Below are positions 1 to 9,690 of a stretch of 64,000 nt of DNA, in pieces. The position numbers and the translations under genes are program-made. Every line of letters starts with the position of its first letter. Positions within the stretch are counted from its first letter, which is position 1. The notes under the pieces were generated by a model, which searched no databases, was not told where the DNA came from, and saw only the letters and a program-made list of their open reading frames with translations. This stretch comes from Diaporthe sp. PMI_573 (taxonomy: Eukaryota > Ascomycota > Sordariomycetes > Diaporthales > Diaporthaceae): assembly GCA_021399435.1 (NCBI GenBank), contig JAJTUP010000035.1, forward strand, positions 434,001 to 498,000, in the 5' to 3' direction.

Positions 1-145
1 CTCAATGTGGGGGGGAGGCGTTTCTCGCCGTTCACAAGAATGGAAAGTTTTATGTGTTTTCCTCGAATCCAGAAAACAAAAGGTGGCCGCCGCCTCTGAG
101 CGACATTGTTAGTCCAGACATTGCATTTATTAGCAACATTTGGCG

Positions 146-571
146 CTAATTGCTTGTCAGATGCTCACATATCCATTGCCAGAAATTCATCATCCAACTA
201 AACCCAGTAGCGCCCAAGGAGAATGGCAAGAAGCCGTTGATGAGGACAGCAACAGGCTTGCCATCACGCGATGCCAGCAGAAGGTTAGCCATATCTTCCA
301 CACTAGAAAGCCGCATTGGAAATCCTCGTGCATCTTGCTCAATGATATATTGAACAAGTGTTTGCTCTTCAACCGGGTCAAGTTTATGCTTCTCGACGCG
401 TAATTCTTTGCGATGAGGTCGGTTATTCATCCTGTGCTTAAGAGTGGAGTAGGGGACACCAAAGATCTGTGCAGCCCGAAGCGCACTTAAGGGTTTTTTA
501 TTAGTTGTTTTTGATTTTGTAATAGCCTGAAGGGCTAGAAGGATCTTGTCTTCTTTTGAGTAGATTGGCAT
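146..571 (-). pseudogene. pogo/Tc1-type transposase, N-terminal DNA-binding fragment
   Basis: The reading frame encodes a psq-type helix-turn-helix (residues about 10-50, with 'ALRAAQIFGVPYSTLKHRM') followed by the beginning of a CENP-B/Tc5-type domain ('EEQTLVQYIIEQDARGFPMR', then 'MANLLLA'). This is the usual start of fungal pogo (Fot/Tan-like) transposases. After about residue 100 the sequence stops resembling the family and the frame ends at residue 141, so the DDE catalytic domain (about 350 further residues) is missing. It is a truncated remnant, not an active gene. A related, more decayed copy lies near 28.2 kb. Confidence 0.75.
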
Positions 572-1002
572 TATGGTTGTTGATTTCTAGCGTGTAGAGT
601 ATTTAAGTAGGTAGAATGATGCGAGACTGACGCGAAAAATAGGGACGCGATCTGCACCAAAAACAAACCAGCCCACCAAAACCTTAAACTTTCAGACTGG
701 CACTGCACCCCCACCACACCTCCAAATTGACCAAATCATGTTAAAATAAGGAGTTTAAAGCAATTGGCACCAATTGGTGCCAAATACAATTGACCTTTTT
801 GCCCTGGGTGGGTGCTGGGGTTGGCTAAAGTTGGTGGTTTACCTAAAAATCGCTCGCTTAGTGTCATCGCTCGCTGAAGTGTCCAACCACGTTACTGCTG
901 ATTCGTATAAATATATTTCATCCCAACCCAGCCCTAGACCTATGTTAACTTAAAATCTTCTTCAGGCCTTAAGCTTTTATAATAGCCACAATTAGTCTCA
1001 TA
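572..1002. other. intergenic stretch, no gene seen
   Basis: AT-rich sequence between the pogo fragment and the secreted-protein-like ORF. No open frame with family resemblance was found. A short direct duplication of 'ggcaccaattggtgcca' type near 768-785 is palindromic. Confidence 0.4.
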
Positions 1003-1419
1003 ATGTTTCCCATCGCCCTACTAACTACTACCGTCTTCATTCTTGCGATAGGTAACGCGTCGCCGCTAAAAGCCGAAGAACGCAATACCTTTCCAATTGA
1101 TAGTACGTTCTGCCGATATAAAAGAGACTCACTAAACAATGTCGTCAACTAAAACCAAGGATCCAAGCTAGGTTTCGTCGAAATAGCCATTCCTTTCAAA
1201 ACGCCGGCGTGGTCGACAACCCGGATATCGCTCTAAATGATGCATTTAAGTGCCAGCTTCGGGACTGGTAAATACCAAGTTGAGCTGAGATGCTCTTCGG
1301 CAGATGTGCCATTCGCTTTGCTGTGCGGCCTGTTCAAATGGCCACACCGGTGGACTGCTCAGGCATCGAAAGGTATCAACAATTGTGTCTCTTTGGAATT
1401 CTTGAAAAATACAGAATGA
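1003..1419 (+). pseudogene. putative small secreted protein, broken by two in-frame TAA stops
   Basis: An ATG at 1003 opens a frame starting 'MFPIALLTTTVFILAIGNAS', which looks like a classic signal peptide (hydrophobic core, small residues before a likely cleavage site). The frame is interrupted by TAA at 1150-1152 and TAA at 1234-1236 but otherwise continues in the same frame to TGA at 1417-1419, total 138 codons. The last third contains several cysteines. Both stops would be CAA (Gln) after a single C-to-T reversal. I infer a decayed small secreted protein gene. Alternatively only the first 49 codons are translated, or the continuity is chance. No family recognised. Confidence 0.35.
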
Positions 1420-3118
1420 ACTAGTTTTCGTTCTGTTCCAGGCTCAACTATTTCACCTAGAAATCTCTCGAGTCTGGATTCTGGGACGGCGGGTCTATCC
1501 TTTCTACATGAATCCGGATATTCGCGCCCAAAAAAATGGATGGCGCGCCCAATTTCATGACTAATCAGGCTGCAGCCAATCAGAGCCTCCCATTTCAACC
1601 CCCTTCACCACCCCAACATGGTGCGTTTTGCAGCCTCAACCATATGCACTGCGAAACCTCCTTTGCCCACCAACTTCAACCCACCCGCCAACCACCAACG
1701 CCTTGCCCAATCGACTATTTGCTTCGTGTCATCGATTAATTCAGCATTGAAAACATACTCTAGCTACTCAGATATTAAACCTATAGCGTTGTGGCGATGT
1801 CAGAGGTCCCGGATTACTCAGGGCTCCAGGCGCAGTGGCAGGTCGATTGTCATAACTGGAACACCAACATCACCGCTTATAAAATCGCTTAGGATCATTG
1901 ATGAGGAGAGGAAGAGACAAATCCCCAGAAATGTTGGCGTCAGAGTGCAGGCGAAATGGATAAATCGGGAGCAGATCGAGAGAGCTCCAGATCCTCGTCA
2001 AGGCTGGGTTCATAAGATCAATTTTCAAGAACCTGGGGTCTTTACCAAGGATTACCAGGTAACTCTCGAGCTTGAAGTCCTGAGAGAGTTGGGTTTTGAT
2101 TGATTGGAACCGAGAAACCTGCATCAGGCAAGCGAAGGAGGTTGTTCGGCGGGCTTTAGCAAACACGCGCATACTTTTGTCGACTCGACCGCAGCCGTGT
2201 CAAATACGTAATAACCAAGGATCTCGTTCAGCGTTAGCAACTTAACTAAGCTAAAGACAAGACATTGAAATCATGCCAGGTTACCCCGTTTTCTACGGCT
2301 CTATCGCAGAATTTTGGCATAATCGAGGGCATTCTTCCCAGTCCTTTCTGGACATCTTACGTCGGCTGGGACTATTTTCGCAGATTGCATGCGAAAGTCC
2401 CGAAGTAACGCTAAAGCGCTGCTGGTTCTGGTGAGAACGAAGGTGCCGGCCAGGATTGTGGCTTCCTAGCTGCGAGCGCGCCGGGGTTGCAGGTCGGCAG
2501 TTGCGTAATTGGTCGGCGTATGAGACTCGGAGATGAAAGGGGCGCTCGTGATGCTATACGGGCGCAAGGGGAGACCTCTTCAAGTACATAAAACGAACTG
2601 TAGACGAGTTGCGGGCAGTGATGGTACGTATCGGCCCGCGAACGGTGACGACAGCGAGAGGTCACTAACTAGCGCCGGGGTGCTGGCTTGACCACATCAC
2701 GTGACACATTCCGGCCAGTCAGGAAACGGGACCGCCGACAGGAACACATGGATTTCCCCTCAACATTTAAGCGCCTAACTCATTGGTGGTGGCTGTGTAT
2801 CGCCAACACGTCACAATGCGGCTGAGGCGTCAATCTTGACCCATCAATAAATACGCTTGAGGTCGCTTGAGCTGGGTACATTTAGTTCCATCCTTTATAC
2901 TCCTTTGCTACCGCTCGAGGTCGTGTTGCGACGCTCGCTGGTGAATGGCGCCACGTTGGTGTTATTAGCTGTAAGTAACGGATCATGCCGCAGGTAGGCC
3001 GGCAAGGCACAGTGCTGGCAGTTCATTGCCCGGTCATCCACTGTACTCTTTAATAACCTTACCCCGAAGGATACTTTCTCCAACTTTATCGATTTCGATT
3101 TCTTGTTGACGGAGCACG
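1420..3118. other. intergenic stretch with one unassigned ORF
   Basis: No recognisable gene. A plus-strand frame from 1618 to 2103 (161 codons) is open, and its second half ('PDPRQGWVHKINFQEPG') reads like plausible protein, but the opposite strand is also open there and no family, intron signals or start context support either. The rest up to the dsRBD-like gene shows nothing. Confidence 0.25.
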
Positions 3119-6100
3119 ATGGGCGTTCTCTACAAACAGTACCTAGAGTGTGAGTTGCACCTGAATCACCGATTGCTGCAGCACCGAATAGCATCACCCG
3201 TCAATAGTCAGAGAACCGCTGACATGGATACTTAGCCCTTTGCCGGCGACGAGGATGGGATGACCCTAAGTTCGAGATATTCCGGGACCCATCTGGTTAT
3301 ACCTGCCTGGTCCTTGTAAATGGCCGTGAGTACCAGACCGATCTCGCATACGAATCGGAAGCAATAGCTGAGGAGAACGCTGCCATGCGCGCCTTCATGG
3401 TGTGCAGGAACTTCTCAGTCAACGGAGGCATGCTTGCTAGGAATGGCATCGTGCAAGGTCTACCGGCAAACGAGTCCGGTCGCAGAACCAGGGTTAAACA
3501 GTCCATCAGATCGACCATCAGTAGCCGGGCATCTGCAACAACGGCCTCTGATCGGGAGTCTCTGTCTCGCTACGGGCCACGCTACCAGGATAGCTCTAGA
3601 TCATCTGTGATATCCTCATCGTCGTCGGATTTTCTACATGGCTCGCACTCAGACGATTCGTCACCGCAGGCGAGACAGCAAAATTCCGCCGTAGCAAGCT
3701 TAATCACCTCGTTGAACAGGCACAAACCGCATCCACCAACTTTGGAAATGATACAGCAAAAGTCGGCTTCGCCAGAAAATCTTGCGGAGGCTCTCAAAGC
3801 CCAAGATTACAACAAGACGCAATGGCTGTTGGAGAATCATTTCGAGCAGATTGCCATTGGAGAATACGCCTGGCTTACGGAGTTAAAAAAGCTTGGATAT
3901 TCTTCTCTGGAGACAACCGACGAATTGATGGAGAAATCCATCAATGGGCCATGGATCTTTGAACCTTTCGAGGTACCTGCCTTGCCCACATTGATCTCCG
4001 ACTTCCACCAGCCAAACTGCGTCCACAACCATAACCTCCCTCTACAAGAGACGGACATTCACGAAAACAACCTCTCAAAAACTTCTTCGACAGACACGGA
4101 TTCAAAGAGACCGATTCTTTCTGCGAAACAGATCATTGAGTATCTCTGCGGCCTGTGTGGGGCACGGCCAAATTCCGAAGGAACTAATGATGTTGAATTC
4201 GGGTCTGTTACCTTCGGCGAGAACAATTTGAGTGCTGCCATTACCCTCATCGGACCAGAGGATAACAGTGTCGTACAAGAAGTACTCAAGAATTTGGAAC
4301 AAGCGGCTGGAGTACTCCAGCAACTCGGCGGGTGCTGCAACTCGTTTACTTTTCTCTACGCGCATGTCGATCGCATTGAACTCTATCGAGTTCCTTTTTC
4401 GGCCATCCAGCGACTACGTGAGCAGGAAGCGCAAAAGCAGCAGCAACCAGACCTTGGGCGCGCGATCATCGACAGTATCTGCGAGATCATGCCTTTCATG
4501 GCCCACCGTCTACGCAGTGTACTGGACACTGGCTCTGAAGCTATTAGGCATTTCACATCTCTATCGGCGCAGTTCTTATCCCTGGCGCTTCTCTCCTATG
4601 CCCAGGCACACTGCGGGCCAATACGACCCTTCTTCCTGGATAAGGCACTGGACACCATTTCTCTGGCCGGCCATGGAAACGAGCAGTCGAATACCGAGAC
4701 TTACAAAGAGTTTGCCGTATTCGGGGCGTTAGTGGAACTCACATGTATGGGGGAGATGACAGAGGGTCCCGTATTCGCATTTCATTCCCAAGATGGCCAA
4801 ACGGAGGGCACTAATGTCTTTTATAAAATAAGCAGCAAGCCCAGTCTCCCATCGATTGATGACAAGTCTCAATCAAGGCGAGACTTGATGGCTTTCCCAG
4901 AGGACATTCTCGATACTTGGGGCCCAGGTGAAATGGTCGCTTCAATTGAGGACCCAGATCTGCTGTTTTCCGTCTCTGTGGGCGGCGGCATCATTAGCCA
5001 CGAGGGACTGCCTGCCCCAGCAGACCTTCAGCTACACTGGAGCAGAAACTCGGAGCAAAGAGGCGACTTGACACGCTCCTTCAGCAGGAAGGCAAAAGTC
5101 AAGATTGGAGGCAGTATTATCGAGAATCAGGAGTGCCACGCTGATCCCAACGCTCGACTGCAAGAAGCGGTTGTTATGCTGGAAGACCTGGGAACATCCC
5201 CGAGCTTCTGGGAACCGGCCGAGAGGCAAGTTGGCTTGGGCCTTCAGGGTGGTCAGGCTGGACTTTTGGCGTTTCAGTTCAATCAGACGTGGGTGAAGAT
5301 GGCAGGGAGCACGAGGAAGTCAACAATGCTGCGCCAGAATGCCATCTACACTGCCGACCTGGAGGCTCTATTCGGTGTCCAGGTGAGTGTCTGCACTGGT
5401 ATTTCCCGGCGAGTCCGTGTTCGGGACCTGCTTGCGGATGTCCTCCCAGCATACGTGGCCGGACTTGTGACCAAACCACCACTGTGGAACTCGCTCAACG
5501 ACACACACCAGATAGTCGCAGCCCTTCACCAATCTGATATCAAGGCTTGGATAGAGGGACTCGACCACGCTCATCAGCGCGCATTTGAGGGTCTTGTCGT
5601 GGCAGTTCTCAACCTCCTAGGCGATACGGGTATCGACCGCAAGAGTCAAAATTTCGTCATTGCCTGCATCCAGCCCAATCTCCCCTTCCAATGCTTCAAG
5701 ATACCCTGCAAGAAGGAGAACTACTGGGCCCGCATGCTAGCTGACTCAGAGGAAACGGCTACATTCGCCTATGTCACGACGCAGTGTCTCGAAACGTGCA
5801 GCATGAAGTGCAGCGGGCCCGCGGCGTCGTGGACCAACTCAACCGCCCTATTCTGGACGGCAGTTTCGTGCTACGAAGAACGGATCGCTGCTGTATCGGC
5901 TATGGCGCCGCCGGATCGGTGGATCCTGAAGCATTCTGATGCGTACTTGATCGGCCGACCTGATGCGGCGTTGTTCGTCCAAGTCGACCGGCCAGACGTG
6001 CGGGCGGATCCGAGGTTGCTTGTGTCGATCAGCACCATTCCGACGGAATACCTGTATAGATTCTTCAGAAAGGGTAGACCTGGTAAGCCGAGGAGGCTGA

Positions 6101-6156
6101 GGGAGATGAAGGCCTACGATAAGAGTGCCGAGGAGGTTGTAGTACTTGTTGCATGA
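3119..6156 (+). CDS. dsRNA-binding-motif-like fungal protein, 983 aa, function unknown
   Basis: Two exons: 3119-3149 and 3236-6156, joined over an 86-nt intron with donor GTGAGT and acceptor TTAG. The first exon supplies the start of a dsRBD-like fold: 'YKQYLESLCRRRGWDDPKFE' followed by 'GYTCLVLVNGREYQTDLAYE' and 'AEENAAMRAFMVCRNF' (residues about 4-70). Without this exon the frame lacks a sensible start. Residues about 75-140 are Ser-rich. A block near residues 190-235 ('WLTELKKLGYSSLETTDELM', then 'GPWIFE') is a motif I associate with fungal NLR- and ankyrin-type proteins, from memory only. The C-terminal two thirds (about residues 290-983) is globular and conserved-looking, with no catalytic motif I can name. 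No frameshift or stop, so it looks functional. The next candidate gene is on the opposite strand, tail to tail. Confidence 0.75.
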
Positions 6157-6304
6157 GGACTACAAAGCTGTGATAACGGAACTCCATGGGTACCACGATC
6201 TACAAATATTGTAACACAAATAATTTATAGTAGCTTATGCTGACGATAGCATGTATTTATAGGTGGCTTCCAATTGCAACCGGCTGAAGAGACACGATGT
6301 GTAC

Positions 6305-6562
6305 TCAGTCCGTCCCTGTGACCTTCTCGAAAAGCCTTGGTAGAAGCTCCGCGGCATCGCCCTGAAAGTAAAAATCCTGGGCTCTTGTTCCAGAACGGGT
6401 GATCGTACCTAAATCTAGATGAGTTCAGTGATGGACTAGGAGGGAATCAATCACAACTTACACTGCCGAGACGGTAGATATACCAGCAATTAGGGGTAGC
6501 TGAGGTGTTGTTAAACAAAGAGTTCCGAGAAAATTACCTGTAGCTAATGTCGTGGTACTCAT
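6305..6562 (-). CDS. possible small three-exon protein, unknown
   Basis: On the minus strand an ATG at 6562 begins 'MSTTTLAT'. A GTAATT donor and CTCAG acceptor join it to 'TPNCWYIYRLG', and a second intron (donor at GTGTAA or the overlapping GTAAGT, acceptor TCTAG) joins it to 'TITRSGTRAQDFYFQGDAAE' and a stop at 6305-6307. The last exon is coherent only if the less favoured GTGTAA donor is used. No family recognised. A short decayed gene or chance are both possible. Confidence 0.3.
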
Positions 6563-6695
6563 GGTTGCGGTCGACAGCAATGGTGTAATAATCTTGACAA
6601 GATCGAAACACACAATAATGGAATTCAAAAGCAATTTCAAAGGGTAGGAGAGTAAGTATAAATAGGATACCATTAGTTAGTCCTAACTTTAAAGC

Positions 6696-7245
6696 TTATT
6701 TAAGAAGACCGGTCTTGGTTTCCTTAAGTAAACAATCAGTTGGAGGACAGCCAGGACATGTTCCCATTCGTAGCTCGTTTTCCAATGATTTTTTTACCAG
6801 GGCCTTCTCGACGATGATTATGTTGGTGGGTTTGATGTCGCAATGGGTGACACGTTCAGAATGCAGGTATTCCAGGCCACACAGCATTTCGTGTATGAGA
6901 TCTTTAAACAAAGGCTGTTCCCGAGAAAGTCTCAAACCATACTATCAGCATGACCACGCCGCCGCCTGAGGAGGAACCCGACGAGTATTCATAGACGATG
7001 GCTTGAAAAGAACAAGACACCTAAAAGTCCATCAGTACAGGCCCAACCGGATCCTGCTTTGCAAATAACGGGGCCCGACCAGGTGCTTCCCAGTATCGAG
7101 CAACATAGACTGTCCCCAAACCGTGAGTGGGCAACACAATCCCCGCACGCCTTTTTTTTTTTTTGGCTAACATCAGTTCTAGCAGACGGCCACCTTTCCT
7201 GCAGCCTGCAGAAGCCTGACCAATGCTCTGGGCGAACTTGCCCAT
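6696..7245 (-). pseudogene. protein kinase remnant
   Basis: The frame at 6696-6935 contains 'LIHEMLCGLEYLHSERVTHC' and then 'DIKPTNIII', i.e. helix E and the catalytic loop of a eukaryotic-type protein kinase (HCDIKPxN in place of HRDLKPxN). Upstream on the same strand, in other frames, are a glycine-loop-like 'HGLGTVYVAR' (about 7100) and a hinge-like 'VYEYSSGSSSG' (about 6990), in the order expected for an N-lobe. The DFG segment and the C-lobe are absent and the pieces are out of frame, so this is a decayed kinase. A run of 13 T at about 7150 lies inside it. Confidence 0.55.
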
Positions 7246-8091
7246 CTAAAATGACCAAAACAAAAGAATCTAATAATCTAATATCAGCTCAACAATCGAG
7301 AAAAACCGGGAAGCCTCCCAGAAGGAGCATGTATATCGCAGTCTGTGGCTGGAACGCCGCGGTGCCAAGGCCGTTCTATTTCCTTGTTTCCTTGGCGGCC
7401 ACATCCTAGCTAGGTACCTACAAACTGGGTTTTGTGAAAAAAAAAATTCCGAAATTGTTGGAACAGCACTTAGTATCACCGTACGTTAGCCTCTGCAGTT
7501 GGGGATGACTAAGCGGGCGCCTTGGCGCAGGCGTGCTTAACACGTCTGCCGTACGGCAGCCCCTTCATCCCTACGATAAAAAGAAGAAGCAAGAAATCAA
7601 CACCCAACCAAACCTATCGTTTACGCGATACCTGTACGTACGTACAAGAAAGCCCACCCAACAGAAATAAATATTGTGTATCTGAACCAACTGCCAAAAG
7701 TCTATATAAATCAATCGGTAACGCTCAACGATTAAGTCAAAAATTGCACGTAGCTAAGATCGAGTCATGGAGCGAGACGAGCAGAGGCCCTCAGATTGAC
7801 ACCGGCGAGAATTCTACAACGTGCCCACATGGGGATGCAGCAGAATCTAGCAAAATCATGGTTATATTGTCAGAGAGAAACACAGACGTTGCAACACCGT
7901 TGTGGCTATGCGATAGAATTTTGACTCCTGCTCGCCCCACGTATTTGTGAATGCCAGACCTAGACGTTTCCGAGTAATGATTTTCCGTATGTGGCCGAAT
8001 AGCCCAGAGTGATCCAAAAATCGTATCCCGTAATGAGAATGCAAAAGTTGGATCACCAGGTCTGCGGCCTATCATTCGAGGTATAGAATTC
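7246..8091. other. intergenic stretch, no gene seen
   Basis: Short open frames on both strands show no family resemblance. The stretch separates the kinase remnant from the 3' end of the antiporter gene and probably contains the latter's 3' untranslated region. Confidence 0.4.
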
Positions 8092-9690
8092 TCAGAACAC
8101 GGACGCCAGCATGTTGTTGAGGGCATTACTGGGGGTAGTAGCGTAGAAAGCCAAAGCAATGATAACATATAAACCGAAAAGCATAGCTCCTTCGAGTTAG
8201 TTCGACTTGCCGTCCTGGACAACGTAGGTGACAACGAGAACAGAGATAAAGAACGAAACCGTTTCGACTAGAGGTGCGCAGGTGGTGTGAGACACGGGAC
8301 CCCCAAAAACAAGCTGGTAACCATAGGAGTATTGGCAACTTACACATCTCGAACTGGAAATCCATTGGCCGATCGATGGCCCAGCCAAGAAGAACAAGGA
8401 ACGGCGTCACGAGGAGGGCGATTTGAACACTTGATCCGACCGCAACGCCCATGGCCTGCGTTAAAGTGTCAGCGATGCCATTCAGTGATCGGTGGAAGGC
8501 GTCAGCCACATCGGAACTTACCAGGTCCATTTTATTCTTGATAGCCACGACACAGGCCGTAGCGTGCTCTGCAGCATTACCAACGATCGGGATAAGAATA
8601 AGGCCAATGAAGTTCTTGCTGAATGCCCCTGTCGCGACGATAGGATCGATGGCATCGACGAGGTAGTCCGCGCAGAAAGAAATGAGAACCGTCGTGGCGA
8701 TGAGGATTACCGCTGCAGACCAAGCGCTCATAGATGGCTCTTTTGCTTCTTCTTCCTCCTCGTCCTCGTCCTCCAAGTTATCTGGCACTTCAGGGTTGAA
8801 AAGGTTCTTGTGGGTCCTCAACTGGAAGAATAGATAGAGACCGTAGAGGAGCAGCAAGATAACGGCCGTCCCGCGGGATAGTATGAGGACGCTCTGGTGC
8901 GCGGCGGTTTTATCCTCGTCACTTCCAAGGACCATGAATAGAGTGGCAGGAATAACCAATGATGCTGAGGACAGAGTCATTAGGGAGCAGGCGGTCTGCG
9001 CTGTGCCGGAAGCGAACACCTGCTCCCTCCCATTACCGCGCGCATCTCGCATGTTGAAGATGCCACCAAGGAAGAAGCACATGCCCATGACCAACAGCAG
9101 GTTCGAGAGGATAGAACCGAGCATGGATGATTTAACCACCTCAATTTGGTTGTTCTGTAGGGCGATGATACTCACCTGATAAACACATTAGTCAAGGTGA
9201 ACACGCTATCGCATTGTCAGGATGTAGTACTCACGAGAAGCTCGACGGCATTGCCAAATGTGGCATTTAGCAGGCCGCCGAGAGTCTCGCCCAGCTTGGA
9301 CGATATCTCCTCGGTGGCAAAGGACAGGATGGCGGCCAGTGGCACGATCGCCAGAAAGTTGAGGGTGAAGACAAGCGTAGGCCTCCATTCGGACGCGCCG
9401 GCGATGACACCGAATGGGACAAAGAACAAGAGAACGTTGACATAGTCTGTATCGAGCATAAGAACACGCTAAATCGAGCAGAGAAGCAGGAGCGATTGTC
9501 TCGTTCGGAACAGAGCTTCCGCGAAGAAGGCACTTACTACTGAGCAGCGTGATCTTGGTAACGTTCCAGACGTGTACCGGCCACTTGACAAAGGGATTCG
9601 GGCTGTCCAACCCGGGTGTATGTTTCCCAAGAAAGACCTGGCGCCAGAAGCCGCGGGTATTGTGGGATGAGACGCCGCCTTTGGGGACGC
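8092..9690 (-). pseudogene. vacuolar Ca2+/H+ antiporter (VCX1/CAX type), 5' truncated and with premature stop
   Basis: Exons run 9538 upward, 9235-9446, 8522-9175, 8344-8455 and 8092-8267, with introns of 91, 59, 66 and 76 nt that all have GT...AG ends. Hallmarks of the cation/Ca2+ exchanger family are present: '[18 protein letters not shown]' (c-1 repeat), the acidic loop EDEDEEEEEA, and 'PIVGNAAEHATACVVAIKNK' (c-2 repeat) followed by 'GVAVGSSVQIALLV'. The family exchanges vacuolar H+ for cytosolic Ca2+. Two faults: the N-terminal cytosolic segment ends at about 9690, where Helitron coding sequence begins on the other strand, and a TAA at 8197-8199 interrupts 'VVQDGKSN*LEGAMLFG' while the frame then runs on to TGA at 8092. 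The last membrane helix would be lost. Probably a recent pseudogene, though a truncated product cannot be excluded. Confidence 0.85.

Noticed and set aside
5390..5520. Possible intron with GTGAGT donor inside the dsRBD-like gene
   Set aside because: The frame stays open and reads like conserved protein through it, so an intron is not needed.
7141..7165. Poly-T run as a LINE or retrogene tail
   Set aside because: It lies inside the kinase remnant without any retroelement sequence next to it.
8456..8521. 22 extra residues in the antiporter frame
   Set aside because: They are a read-through 66-nt intron with GTAAGT and GCAG ends between 'KNKMDL' and 'GVAVGSS', not a protein insertion.
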